A DNA stretch of 64,000 bases from Candidatus Wallbacteria bacterium. Its GTDB lineage: Bacteria > Muiribacteriota > JAQTZZ01. The stretch's first letter is position 1. Each line of letters begins with the position of its first letter. The notes below the pieces were generated by a model, which saw only the letters and a program-made list of their open reading frames with translations, had not been told where the DNA came from and did not search any database. The DNA is taken from NCBI GenBank assembly GCA_028687545.1, contig JAQTZZ010000004.1, positions 95,979-159,978 on the forward strand. The letters are read 5' to 3'. Positions 8,717 through 18,335 of this stretch are shown here, one piece after another. A program made the position numbers and the translations under genes.

Positions 8717-11089
8717 ATGACAAAATTGTTGATTTGCGCGGCATTGATTCTGACATTCACTCTCGAGGCAGCCAGACCAGTGATAGTGATCAAAGACTGG
8801 AAGACAGCCAGGATACTGCCTTCAGAATATTTCGACATCACAAGCGTGAACAGGAAAGCCGGTTATCTCACCGCAATCACAGGCGACAGGGGTCTGGAAT
8901 GGCTCAAAGGCAAGAGAATTCCTTACGAATATCTGTATCGCGATGTGGAAGAACTTTACGCCAAGTACCGCTTCCGGGCTACCCCGGGCAACCGTTACCA
9001 CACTTATGAGAAAGTCGTGCAGGAACTCAATGATTACGCCAAAAATTACCCTCAGATCGCACGCCTGGAAGTGATCGGTCAGAGCGTGGAAAAGCGCGAT
9101 ATTCTGGCGATCAGGATCGGCGGCAGCCGCGGTCTGGAGGAGACCAAACCGGCCGTGCTTTTCATGGGTGCCCATCACGCCAGGGAATGGATCTCAGTGG
9201 AAGTGCCGATGGCGATCATTGACAGACTCCTGACCTTGTATGGAAAAGATGCTGAAATCACGAAACTGGTCGATTCGCGCAAAGTCTGGGTCGTGCCGAT
9301 GCAGAATCCGGACGGTGTGACTCACTGCCAGACCAAGGAAGACTGGCGCAAAAACAGGCGGGACAACAAGGACGGCAGTTTCGGTGTGGATACCAACCGT
9401 AATTATCCTGTGGAATGGGGTAACGGTGCCTCCACCTCCCCCTGGAGCGACACCTACCAGGGACCTGAGATATTCTCTGAACCTGAAAATCAGACCATCC
9501 GCGATTTCGTAAAGCGCGAGAAGTTCGTGACTTCAATTTCCTTCCACAGCCACGGCGAGGAAATCCTTTATCCCTGGAGCTACACTTCCGACATTAAAGC
9601 TCCTGACTTTGAGCTGCTTTCCGACCTGGCCCAGGGCATGGCTGCCATCAACGGTTATTCCCCGATCCAGAGCGCTGACCTGTACCCTTGCGGCGGCGAG
9701 TCGGACGACTGGCTCTACCGCGACAATAAATGCCTGTCCTTCACCATCGAACTGGCCTCTGATTTCATCCCAGCTGAATCCGAAGTGGACTCCATCTGCC
9801 TGAAAAACACGGATGCAGCCCTGTATCTTCTGAAGCGGGCTGGAAATCTCTGGCCTGTACTAAAGCATCAGCCCTGCGGTTCGACCACTGATAATGTCGG
9901 ACCGTACATTGTGAAAGCCACGCTGGACCTGCAGCACAATCCGAATTTCAGTGTGCAGAGTTTCGTGCTGTCCTACAAAGCCGGCAACGAGATGTCTTTT
10001 TCCGAAACCAGTTTTACCGATACCGGCAGCGGAGCCTATGAAGCGAGGATTCCAGGCCAGGAATTCGGGAAGACAGTCGAATATTTCATCACGCTCAACA
10101 GTTCAACGCGCCTGCCTGAGAGCGGCACATACAATTTCAAGATTGAGCGGACCAACCGCCTGGTGGTGGACGACGACGACGGCAAGAACTACGAAAAATA
10201 TGTGGCTGAAACCCTCGCTGCCGAAGGGCTCAGCTATACGCTTTACGACTTGAAGATGCAGGGCTCACCCGGCGGGGAATTCTTACGTGGATTCACTGAA
10301 GTGATCTGGCTCTGCGGCGACGATTCCGGCAAAACCCTGACCGAGGAGGACCAGCGGGCTCTCGGCGGCTATCTGGACCAGGGCGGCAGCCTGTTCCTCA
10401 CGGGCCAGGACATCGGCTACAACATCAAGAGCAGCGATTTTTACAAGAAGTACCTTCATGCTTCGTACATAGACGACAATGCCAAGCTCTCCCATGTGAG
10501 CGGAGATTTCGCGGGGGTCATGCAGCTGTCAATGGATATCAGCGGCGGGGACGGAGCGGGAAATCAGCGCTATCCGGACGTGGTGGACGCTGTAGATGGA
10601 GGGGTCGTTTTCCTTCACTACGACGGGCAACCCACTGCCAAGTTCACGGCAGCAGATTACGGCGGCTCCAAATTCAGCGAGATCGCTCAGAATGATCGCC
10701 GTGGAAGAGCCGGGGAGAGCAAGGGCGCAGCAGTGCTGTTTGAAGGCAAATACAAAGTGATCTACCTGGGTTTCGGTTTTGAGGGGATCGGGAGTGTTGA
10801 ACAGCGCAGATCGTTCCTGAAAGCCTCGCTGGAATGGCTGCTGCCTGCCACGCATCAGAAAATCCGCTCATTATTAAGCCTTTATGACAGCAAGCCGAAT
10901 CCCAGAAAGGACCTGATCGAATACCGCCGCCTGACCGGCGCTGCCAGAGGCCTGGAAGACCTGATCATCACAGACCTGGAATCCGACCGGTCTCTGATCC
11001 CAGTTGCGCTGAAGACCCTCTCGAATTCCAGAAACCGGGTTGCCAAGGGGCTGGCCGGCCGGATCAGGGAACTGCAGAAAAACAAATAA
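8717..11089 (+). CDS. Secreted zinc carboxypeptidase, peptidase family M14, multidomain
   Basis: Predicted extracellular metallo-carboxypeptidase of 790 residues. A signal peptide (1-19) is followed by a propeptide-like region and the M14 domain. Zinc ligands are His154 and Glu157 in GAHHAREW and His277 in SISFHSHGE; DTNRNYPVEW binds substrate and Glu345 in FTIELA is the catalytic base. After about residue 385 come a beta-sandwich-like region, a Rossmann-like glutamine-amidotransferase-fold domain (VVDDDDGKNYEKYV ... GGSLFLTGQDIGYN) and a helical HEAT-like tail. ATG 8717 directly precedes the signal peptide and follows GGGAAGGGGG; the frame opens at 8666. A convergent terminator separates it from hppA. 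Confidence 0.9.
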   Translation: MTKLLICAALILTFTLEAARPVIVIKDWKTARILPSEYFDITSVNRKAGYLTAITGDRGLEWLKGKRIPYEYLYRDVEELYAKYRFRATPGNRYHTYEKVVQELNDYAKNYPQIARLEVIGQSVEKRDILAIRIGGSRGLEETKPAVLFMGAHHAREWISVEVPMAIIDRLLTLYGKDAEITKLVDSRKVWVVPMQNPDGVTHCQTKEDWRKNRRDNKDGSFGVDTNRNYPVEWGNGASTSPWSDTYQGPEIFSEPENQTIRDFVKREKFVTSISFHSHGEEILYPWSYTSDIKAPDFELLSDLAQGMAAINGYSPIQSADLYPCGGESDDWLYRDNKCLSFTIELASDFIPAESEVDSICLKNTDAALYLLKRAGNLWPVLKHQPCGSTTDNVGPYIVKATLDLQHNPNFSVQSFVLSYKAGNEMSFSETSFTDTGSGAYEARIPGQEFGKTVEYFITLNSSTRLPESGTYNFKIERTNRLVVDDDDGKNYEKYVAETLAAEGLSYTLYDLKMQGSPGGEFLRGFTEVIWLCGDDSGKTLTEEDQRALGGYLDQGGSLFLTGQDIGYNIKSSDFYKKYLHASYIDDNAKLSHVSGDFAGVMQLSMDISGGDGAGNQRYPDVVDAVDGGVVFLHYDGQPTAKFTAADYGGSKFSEIAQNDRRGRAGESKGAAVLFEGKYKVIYLGFGFEGIGSVEQRRSFLKASLEWLLPATHQKIRSLLSLYDSKPNPRKDLIEYRRLTGAARGLEDLIITDLESDRSLIPVALKTLSNSRNRVAKGLAGRIRELQKNK

Positions 11090-11105
11090 GGAAACTGCAT
11101 CCATA

Positions 11106-11138
11106 AAAAAAGAGCGGCCCATCCGGCCGCTCTTTTTG
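11106..11138. terminator. Bidirectional terminator between the carboxypeptidase gene and hppA
   Basis: 9-bp GC-rich stem AGAGCGGCC (11111-11119) / GGCCGCTCT (11125-11133) with a 5-nt loop, a run of A on the left and T on the right. It serves both convergent genes. Confidence 0.92.
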
Positions 11139-11153
11139 TTGTAATCAGTAGGG

Positions 11154-13538
11154 CTAGGCTGCATCCTTGGCAGGGATCCTCATTCCATAGAACGATCTCC
11201 AGACAAAGAACAACGCTACCAGGAAGAAGAGAAATCCGACCTTGGGGGCTATTGGCACGAAGCTTGGCACAATGGCTATTTCCATGGCCAGCAGGCCGAA
11301 GAGAGTGGTGAACTTGATGATCGGGTTCAATGCCACTGAAGTGGTGTCCTTGAACGGGTCGCCCACTGTGTCGCCGATCACAGTCGCTTCGTGCAGCGGA
11401 GTGCCTTTTTCCTTCAGGTCTACTTCCACGAGCTTCTTGGCATTGTCCCAGCAGCCGCCCGCATTGGCCATATAGATGGCAGAGAAGAGCCCGAACACCG
11501 CGATCGAGATCAGATAGCTGATGAAGAAGGCGGCGGGCATCGGATTCGCATTGTCAGCGGCGGAAAAGAAGGCAAACGCCAGGGTGAAGCAGAAGATGGC
11601 CAGGAAGATGTTGAACATGCCGGCCTGTGCATACTGGGTGCAGATCTTCACCACTTCTTTGCTCTTTTCAATATCTGCCCCGGCCTGCTCCTCAAGCTTG
11701 ATATTCTTCTTGATATACTCCACTGCGCGGTAAGCGCCGGTGGTCACAGCCTGCATCGAAGCTCCGGAAAACCAGTAGATCACCATTCCACCGGCGATCG
11801 TGCCCAGGATGGAATAGGGATTGAGCAGGTTGAGGACTTTTTCCGGTTCAACGCCCAGGGTATTCTTCAACACAAGTATCAGAGAAAAGATCATTGTGGT
11901 TGCGCCGACGACAGCTGTACCGATCAGCACAGGCTTGGCCGTGGCTTTGAAAGTATTGCCTGCTCCGTCGTTGGCTTCCAGGTAATGCTTGCTCTTTTCA
12001 AAATCCGGCTTGAACTTGAATTCTTTCTCAATTTCGGCTGCCACATTCGGAACGCTTTCGATCATGGAAAGTTCATAAATGGACTGGGCGTTGTCTGTGA
12101 CAGGACCGTAAGAGTCGACCGCGATCGTGACCGGACCCATGCCCAGGAATCCGAAAGCCACCAGGCCGAAGGCGAAGATGGAGGGATAGAGCATGAAAGC
12201 GGCAAGCCCGTAACTGGAGGTCACATATGCTGCGAACATCAGCACCATGATGATCAGGCCGATCCAGAAGGCGCTGAAATTTCCAGCCACTATGCCGGAG
12301 AGGATGGTGAGCGAGGCTCCGCCTTCGCGGCTTGCAGTCACCACTTCCTTGACGTGAGCGGATTTGGTGGAGGTGAAAATTTTGGTGAATTCCGGGATCA
12401 GGGCTGCGGCCAGAGTGCCGCAGGAGATAATCACAGAAAGCTTCAGCCACAGGTTGTCCGGCATTCCAGAGAGCTGCCAGTAGGAAACTCCGAAAGTCAT
12501 GCAGATGGACAGCAGCGAGGTGATCCAGACCAGCATGGTCAGCTGATGCTCGAAATCCAGATCATCATTTCCCTGATTGGCTGAAGTGGTATAAGCTTTA
12601 GTGATCCAGAAGGACACCAGAGAAGTTACGATCATCAAAATACGCATGACGAAGATCCAGGTCAGAAGCTCGGTCTGATCCTCCACCTTAGTCACAGCGA
12701 GTACAATGAAGCTGATCAGGGCCACGCCGGTCACACCGTATGTTTCAAAACCATCGGCTGTGGGGCCAACTGAATCGCCTGCATTGTCGCCTGTGCAGTC
12801 GGCGATCACGCCCGGGTTGCGGGGGTCGTCTTCCTTGATGTTGAAAACTATCTTCATCAAGTCAGAGCCGATGTCGGCAATCTTGGTGAAAATTCCGCCG
12901 CAGATCCTGAGTGCGCTCGCACCCAGCGATTCACCGATCGCGAAGCCTACGAAACAGTTTCCAGCCCATTCCCTGGGCACGAAAAGCAGGATGATCAGCA
13001 TCATCACCAGTTCCACAGAGACAAGCAGCACGCCGATGCTCATGCCTGCGTCCAGCGGAATGTTGAAAAGCTTGATCGGATTCTTCTCGAGCGAGGCAAA
13101 GGCCATCCGGCCGTTGGCCACCGTATTCATGCGGATGCCGAACCAGGCCACTCCGTATGAGCCCAGAATGCCGATCACAGACCAGAGCAGGATCAGAAGC
13201 ACTCCGGATGCCGCGTTTTCCTGGAGATATCCGAAATAGAAGATTATGCAGAGCGCGATGAATGTTTCCAGCACTATCAACAGTTTTCCCTGCTGGATCA
13301 GATAGGTTTTGCAGGTCTCGTAAATCAGGTTTGACGTATCTGCCATGGCTTTGTGAATCGGCAGGGCTTTGACTCGCTGGTACTGGAAAAAGCCGAAAAA
13401 ACAGCCCAGTACACAGATTATGAGCCCTATGTACAAAAACTGGGTCTGTCCGTAAGAAAGATCCGGAATTTTAATGTTGGATTCGCTGGCCCAGAGCGGC
13501 AGGCTGGTAAGCATTACGAGCAGCGCTAGAAACCTCAT
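11154..13538 (-). CDS. hppA: Membrane-bound ion-pumping inorganic pyrophosphatase
   Basis: Couples pyrophosphate hydrolysis to proton (or sodium) export across the cytoplasmic membrane. About 794 residues and roughly 16 hydrophobic segments. The catalytic acidic motifs are present in variant form: DCTGDNAGDSVGPTADGFE instead of the usual DNVGDNVGDCAG, with SYGPVTDNAQ and the C-terminal GDTVGDPFKDT. The K+-dependence site reads GNTFKAT, with Lys where K+-dependent enzymes have Ala, so it is probably K+-independent and proton-pumping. ATG 13538 follows GGAGG; the frame extends upstream to 13571. The first residues resemble a cleavable signal peptide. Confidence 0.95.
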   Translation of the reverse strand: MRFLALLVMLTSLPLWASESNIKIPDLSYGQTQFLYIGLIICVLGCFFGFFQYQRVKALPIHKAMADTSNLIYETCKTYLIQQGKLLIVLETFIALCIIFYFGYLQENAASGVLLILLWSVIGILGSYGVAWFGIRMNTVANGRMAFASLEKNPIKLFNIPLDAGMSIGVLLVSVELVMMLIILLFVPREWAGNCFVGFAIGESLGASALRICGGIFTKIADIGSDLMKIVFNIKEDDPRNPGVIADCTGDNAGDSVGPTADGFETYGVTGVALISFIVLAVTKVEDQTELLTWIFVMRILMIVTSLVSFWITKAYTTSANQGNDDLDFEHQLTMLVWITSLLSICMTFGVSYWQLSGMPDNLWLKLSVIISCGTLAAALIPEFTKIFTSTKSAHVKEVVTASREGGASLTILSGIVAGNFSAFWIGLIIMVLMFAAYVTSSYGLAAFMLYPSIFAFGLVAFGFLGMGPVTIAVDSYGPVTDNAQSIYELSMIESVPNVAAEIEKEFKFKPDFEKSKHYLEANDGAGNTFKATAKPVLIGTAVVGATTMIFSLILVLKNTLGVEPEKVLNLLNPYSILGTIAGGMVIYWFSGASMQAVTTGAYRAVEYIKKNIKLEEQAGADIEKSKEVVKICTQYAQAGMFNIFLAIFCFTLAFAFFSAADNANPMPAAFFISYLISIAVFGLFSAIYMANAGGCWDNAKKLVEVDLKEKGTPLHEATVIGDTVGDPFKDTTSVALNPIIKFTTLFGLLAMEIAIVPSFVPIAPKVGFLFFLVALFFVWRSFYGMRIPAKDAA

Positions 13539-13579
13539 TGTACCTCCAGTGATGATAGATTCTCTGATCATGTAAGAAC

Positions 13580-13585
13580 ATTATA
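13580..13585 (-). promoter_or_regulatory. -10 element of hppA
   Basis: TATAAT on the minus strand, 41 bp upstream of the hppA ATG, leaving a leader that contains the GGAGG. No strong -35 was seen at 16-18 bp. Confidence 0.4.
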
Positions 13586-13675
13586 ACCAATCTGATTTTC
13601 TATTTCATCTTGTGCGATTGACGCATACCTAAAAATCATAGATCTCTCTTTGTACTGGCGCTGCATGCTGCGCAC

Positions 13676-15445
13676 CTACGGACAAACCCCGCACTGGCTG
13701 CATTTTTCTCCGCAGGACGGGCTTTCCTGGAATTGATAAGCCAGATTGCGCTCTGACAGAAGAAATTCTCGTGTCACTCCTGTCTCAACCTTTTCCCAGG
13801 GCAGGATTTCATCAAGGTTTCTCTCTCTGAGATACCATGCAGGATCCACGCCGCATTTATCAAAAGCTTCGCGCCAGATATCGGACCGGAAGTGATCGCC
13901 CCAGGAGTCGAGCCTGGCGCCTGCGAGGGCTGCTGCGATGATCACCTGCGACAGCCTGCGGTCGCCGCGGGACAGGATAGCTTCCAGCCAGGATGACTCG
14001 AAATCGTGATAACTCAGCTTGATGCATTTGTGATGCAGGCGGCTGGACAAAAGGGAGATTTTGGCTCTCAGCGAATCCAGGTTCGCGAAAGCTTCCCATT
14101 GGAAGGGAGTGTGAGGCTTGGGAACGAAATGAGAGACTGCCACGTTCAATTTGAATCTGTTTCCATGCTTTCTGACCCCCATTTCGAGGATCTTTCTGCA
14201 GAATTCCGCTGTAGCCAGCACGTCCTCGTCGGTTTCCGGGGAAAATCCCAGCATGAAATAGAGCTTGATCGTCTGCCAGCCCTCATTTATCAGGAGTTGT
14301 GCTGTGGAGAAAAGCTCCTCGTCGCTGACTTTTTTATTGATGAAACGCCTGAGCAGTGCTGATCCGGTTTCAGGGACAAGTGTGATTCCCGTTTTTTTCA
14401 GGCGGCTGATTTTTTTAAACAGCGGCAGGCTCTGGCTGTTGATCCGCAGGGAAGGAAGACTCAGAGTGATCTGCAGAGAGGAAAGAACAGGTACCAGTGC
14501 GTCAACGATCTCTGTGATCCTGCTGTGGCAGAAGCTGCTGAGCGAAGACAGGGACAGTTCTTCCCAGCCTGTGGCTTGCAGCATCTCTTTGGCTGCGCTG
14601 ATCAGGGTAGCCGGATCTCTTTCCCTGCGCGGCCGGTAGATATACCCGGCCAGGCAGAAGCGGCAGCCGAAATCACAACCCCTCTGAATTTCCAGGATCG
14701 CCCTGTCATGCACGATGGAAACATAAGGAACCAGATCGCGGAGATTGAGCGGGGCTTTGTCCAGATCGGTGATCAGCACCCGTTTCGCACCGGTTTCAGA
14801 TGAAACTTTGCAGATCAGCGGACCCTGGAATTCGAAATTGTATCTGCCGGGAAGATAAACACCATCCAGATTGCCGGCTTTTTGAAGAAATGCGGCCTTT
14901 TCTCTGCAGTTTTTGTAAAGCTCGATCATTTCCGGCAGAAACTGTTCAGCTTCGCCGATGAAAAAAAGATCAAAAATATCAGCCAGGGGTTCAGGGTTTA
15001 CAGTGGAAGGGCCGCCTCCGATTATCAGCGGGAACTTATCCCCCCTGTCCTTACGCAGAGGTGGAATACCGGACAGATTGAGGATATGGATAATATTGGA
15101 ATAAGTCAGTTCATGCTGGAGCGTGAATCCCAGAAAATCGAATTCAGCCAGAGGTTTCTGCGACCCCAGTGCAAAAAGAGGTTTTTTTTCAGCAGTCAGC
15201 AGGAGGCAGAGATCAAGGTCAGGCATGAAACAGCGGTCTGCGAAGACTTCCGGCAGAGAGCAGAGAATCGGGTATAGGATGCGGAGGCTTAAATTGGAAG
15301 CGCCTAATTCATAAAGATCGGGGAAAATCAGGCAGAAACGGATCGCATTCTCAAACGGTTTCCGGGAGATGTTCCATTCTCCTCCCGTATATCGACCGGG
15401 GTGGTTGACACGGCGCAGAAGGTCCTGCTGGTCATTCCCTGTCAT
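13676..15445 (-). CDS. Radical SAM protein of the TIGR03960 type (B12-binding-like N-terminus)
   Basis: 589 residues. An N-terminal Rossmann-like region (PDLYELGASNLSLRILY ... LIIGGGPSTVNPEPLADIFD) resembles the cobalamin-binding half of such enzymes. The radical SAM core has the CxxxCxxC cluster motif in RGCDFGCRFCLAG (about residue 255). The C-terminus ends in a further cysteine cluster CxxxCxxCxxCP. In many bacteria this family is fused or adjacent to a DUF2344 protein and rplU/RNase G genes; here it is alone behind TPR/NHL genes. Its substrate is unknown. The ATG overlaps the upstream stop by 4 bp. Confidence 0.88.
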   Translation of the reverse strand: MTGNDQQDLLRRVNHPGRYTGGEWNISRKPFENAIRFCLIFPDLYELGASNLSLRILYPILCSLPEVFADRCFMPDLDLCLLLTAEKKPLFALGSQKPLAEFDFLGFTLQHELTYSNIIHILNLSGIPPLRKDRGDKFPLIIGGGPSTVNPEPLADIFDLFFIGEAEQFLPEMIELYKNCREKAAFLQKAGNLDGVYLPGRYNFEFQGPLICKVSSETGAKRVLITDLDKAPLNLRDLVPYVSIVHDRAILEIQRGCDFGCRFCLAGYIYRPRRERDPATLISAAKEMLQATGWEELSLSSLSSFCHSRITEIVDALVPVLSSLQITLSLPSLRINSQSLPLFKKISRLKKTGITLVPETGSALLRRFINKKVSDEELFSTAQLLINEGWQTIKLYFMLGFSPETDEDVLATAEFCRKILEMGVRKHGNRFKLNVAVSHFVPKPHTPFQWEAFANLDSLRAKISLLSSRLHHKCIKLSYHDFESSWLEAILSRGDRRLSQVIIAAALAGARLDSWGDHFRSDIWREAFDKCGVDPAWYLRERNLDEILPWEKVETGVTREFLLSERNLAYQFQESPSCGEKCSQCGVCP

Positions 15446-16320
15446 GGATTTGATTCTTTGACGGTCTTCAACTGCTCCAGTTTTTTCTGGACATACTGGT
15501 TGCTGCTGTCGAGTGCCAGTGCCGCCTTGTAGTAGTATTTTGCCTTTTCCGCTTTGTTGTCGTTGGCATAGAGGTCAGCCAGGTTGAGATAAGCATCCTT
15601 GAGTCTGGGGTCTTTTTCGATTGCTTTCAGGTAAAGTTCTTCGGCCTTGGCATTGATGTTCTGATACTGGTAGATTGAACCAAGCCGGAAGTATGCTTCA
15701 GCATAGTCGGGAGCATATTGCAGGGCAAGTTTGATCCTGTCTATGGCTTGTGAAATGGCATTTTTTTCGTAATAAATCCAGCCCAGTGAGAGGAGGGCTT
15801 GAGGATTATCAGGTTCTTCCTTAAGGGAAGCCTCGTAATATTTTTGAGCCAGTTCCTTCTGGCCTGTCCGGTTGTATTGAGAGGCCAGTGCAAACAGGGC
15901 GGCTGGGTAATGAGGGTCCAGCTCAACGGTTCTCTGCAGTTCGGAAAGACCCCGCTCAGCGTTTCCAAGATGAAGCATGCAGATTCCCAGGTTGTAATGG
16001 GCATCCGGATATTCATCGCTGATTTTGATGGCCTTGAGAAAATAAGCGGCTGCCTCCTGCATTTTATCTTTCCTGGCCTCGATCAAGCCGAGTGCGTTGT
16101 AAGCTTTGAAATAATTCGGGTCGAGTTCCAGGGATCTCTTCAGGTAAGGCAGGGCTTCCTCATATTTTTCGTTGGAGGCGAGGGTGGCTCCGACATTGTA
16201 ATTGGCCTCAGCACTGTTCCTGTATTCAGGGAGCAGGGCGAGTTTGTGGCGGGATTCACGCCGGCCGCAGCCGGAAACACACAGGCCTAAAATTATGATT
16301 ACTGATAACAAGCGTTTCAT
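15442..16320 (-). CDS. TPR-repeat lipoprotein
   Basis: 292 residues with a lipoprotein signal peptide and lipobox VSGC (Cys18), then about seven tandem tetratricopeptide repeats (for example SAEANYNVGATLASNEKYEEALPYLKR) filling the rest. It is likely a periplasm- or outer-membrane-anchored scaffold. Start and stop overlap the flanking genes by 4 bp, so translation is coupled with the propeller lipoprotein upstream and the radical SAM gene downstream. Confidence 0.9.
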   Translation of the reverse strand: MKRLLSVIIILGLCVSGCGRRESRHKLALLPEYRNSAEANYNVGATLASNEKYEEALPYLKRSLELDPNYFKAYNALGLIEARKDKMQEAAAYFLKAIKISDEYPDAHYNLGICMLHLGNAERGLSELQRTVELDPHYPAALFALASQYNRTGQKELAQKYYEASLKEEPDNPQALLSLGWIYYEKNAISQAIDRIKLALQYAPDYAEAYFRLGSIYQYQNINAKAEELYLKAIEKDPRLKDAYLNLADLYANDNKAEKAKYYYKAALALDSSNQYVQKKLEQLKTVKESNP

Positions 16321-18335
16321 TGGATGGCCTCCAGAATATTTTTCAGTTCAGTCCAGTCGGAGTCGAGGTCGGGCGGCATGGAGCTCAGCCGCTCAGTCTT
16401 TAAAATCCTGAGTGCCTGAGAATAATCTCCCAACTGAACATAGCAGTTGGCAAGATAAAAAGCAAGCTGTGGATTGTCCCTGGCGATTTTCCGGCAGGCT
16501 TCGAATTGTGTGCAGGCTTCTTTGAATTTATGGGATTTATAAACCGACAAAGCTGTGGAAAGCGGCTTTTCAATCGTGGCTGAAATGAGGGAGAGATCAT
16601 TGTCCTGGCTTAGAAAATAGATCATGCCGGCTGAGATGGAAAAGGAGAGGATTTCCATTGTTTCAGAAATAAACAGGGGCTGGAATTTGCCGGAGACCGT
16701 GTCCAGGGCGAGGAGTGAGCCGGATTCCTTGATCCAGAGAAGGTTGTTCTGGTCGAATCCGGCGCTGGAGGGGGCGGTCAGGTTTCTGCCGAATGAAATT
16801 TTCCTCTGGAAGTCTCCCTGATTGTTGAATTGGAGCAAAGCTTCCGGATCCAGCACGAAAAGCTGGGACAAATTGTCGATTGCTATACTGAAGGCATTTC
16901 TGAAGAAACGCTCTCGCGGCTCCACATTGTCTGACAGGTTCCCCAGCTGGAAACCGAGGCTGCCCTGATCGCTGTATTTCAGGACCATCTGTTTTTCTTT
17001 GTTGAAAAGATACAGTGACTCGTCCGGCCCGATCAGCAGCTGATCGAGCTTTGAGAAAGGAAGCCGTGTGCTCTGGCCTGAAGGAGTGAACTGTTGATTC
17101 AGATACTTGGGTGTGATTTTCTCGATATTGCCGTTGTAGCGATTCACGAAGTACAGGTTGCCTTCAAGGTCGAAAGTCAGGTTGGAATCCTTGGCAAAGG
17201 AGGCCGAGTTGTCGAGGATACTCTGGACTATGTTCAGGGTGGCTTCGCTGATCACCTTAAGCAGCTGGGTATGGAGGTCGGCCATCAGGTAATTGCCTTC
17301 CGCATCCTTGAACAGCAGCAGGTCGTAATACTGGCTGATCAACTCGTAGTTTTTGATTTTCCGCCCCTCGCGGGAGTAAAGTTTCAGGCTGTTCCTGCCC
17401 TGGATCAGGAAATGGTTGTCATAAGTGGGAATGAAGTCGACGATTTCCTCACCGGGATTGATTGCCAGACTTTCGATCTGGCCGTTTTCCAGCAGATGAA
17501 AGATTTTGCCGCCGCTTTCGTAATAGAGGGAGGGGACTTTGGCCCGCTTGAGTCTGCTGATCTTAGCGTTGCGGGTGAGGAATTTCTTGCTCAGTTTGAG
17601 TTTCTGGTCGTAGCAAAGCAGGTTCCCTTCGCTCAGGAGGTAGATACCGGTTCCAGGGTCCACCAGGTATTTCTGATAAGAGGTTTCAATCTTGTTTGCC
17701 AGCTTGCCGTCGTTCTGAAAGAGCAGAATCTTGCCTGGATAGAAAAGGAGAATCCCTCCGTTTTCGAAGGTTTCAATGCCTGACAAACCATAGGTGGAAC
17801 TTTCGAAGGACGAGATTTTTTTCCCGTTGAAATTGTAGTAAGTGATTTCCGGGAAATCATAATTATACTGGAAAATTCCTTGTTCGGTCAGGGACAGGCA
17901 GTGTCCGTTGTGATACTTGTCTTCGTTGAGCTGGCCGAGGAAATTCTTGCTGTGTTCGAGATCGAAGGACAATTTGACTATCTTGTTCTTGTTGGCATCG
18001 TTGAAATAGATGGAATCCCTGCCGATGGCGAAGTTGTTGATGGAAAGTTCCTGGTCTGAATAGGTGGAGAGCTTGCCTGTTTCGAGATTGTAGGATTTGA
18101 TGTTCGAATGCAATCTGGAAAAAAAATAGGCGATCGGAGCATCCACGTAAAACGGAGAATCTTCCACATCGCCGCTCTTGATCGGAAGGGTGTGGCGGTC
18201 TGAAACTTTGATCTCAATGAACTCTTCCTGAAAGGGGTAGTTTTTATCCGCAAACTTGATCAGGTCGACAGCCTGCTTTTCCTTGCCGCAGCCAGTCAGA
18301 ATCAGCAGCAGAAAAATTGCGGAAAAGATTCTCAT
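16317..18335 (-). CDS. Lipoprotein with a beta-propeller-like body and C-terminal TPR
   Basis: 672 residues. Signal peptide MRIFSAIFLLLILTGC with a lipobox Cys at 16, then about 550 residues of short beta-strand repeats typical of NHL/six-bladed propellers (DSIYFNDANKNKIVKLSFD, EGNLYFVNRYNGNIEKI, DESLYLFNKEKQMVLKYSD). About 60 C-terminal residues form TPR-like helices (KEACTQFEACRKIARDNPQLAFYLANCYVQLGDYSQALRIL). The frame extends to 18503, but ATG 18335 begins the signal peptide and overlaps the upstream stop by 4 bp. It probably forms an envelope complex with its neighbours; function unknown. Confidence 0.85.
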   Translation of the reverse strand: MRIFSAIFLLLILTGCGKEKQAVDLIKFADKNYPFQEEFIEIKVSDRHTLPIKSGDVEDSPFYVDAPIAYFFSRLHSNIKSYNLETGKLSTYSDQELSINNFAIGRDSIYFNDANKNKIVKLSFDLEHSKNFLGQLNEDKYHNGHCLSLTEQGIFQYNYDFPEITYYNFNGKKISSFESSTYGLSGIETFENGGILLFYPGKILLFQNDGKLANKIETSYQKYLVDPGTGIYLLSEGNLLCYDQKLKLSKKFLTRNAKISRLKRAKVPSLYYESGGKIFHLLENGQIESLAINPGEEIVDFIPTYDNHFLIQGRNSLKLYSREGRKIKNYELISQYYDLLLFKDAEGNYLMADLHTQLLKVISEATLNIVQSILDNSASFAKDSNLTFDLEGNLYFVNRYNGNIEKITPKYLNQQFTPSGQSTRLPFSKLDQLLIGPDESLYLFNKEKQMVLKYSDQGSLGFQLGNLSDNVEPRERFFRNAFSIAIDNLSQLFVLDPEALLQFNNQGDFQRKISFGRNLTAPSSAGFDQNNLLWIKESGSLLALDTVSGKFQPLFISETMEILSFSISAGMIYFLSQDNDLSLISATIEKPLSTALSVYKSHKFKEACTQFEACRKIARDNPQLAFYLANCYVQLGDYSQALRILKTERLSSMPPDLDSDWTELKNILEAIQ

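Noticed and set aside
11391-12584. Long 397-codon plus-strand frame opposite hppA
   Set aside because: Composition is His/Asp/Glu/Gln-rich without any domain, and the opposite strand encodes an obvious full-length pyrophosphatase. It is the shadow of that gene.
13655-13676. GCGC...GCATGC...GCGC near-palindrome after the radical SAM gene
   Set aside because: The arms do not match as a true inverted repeat once aligned; no T tract.
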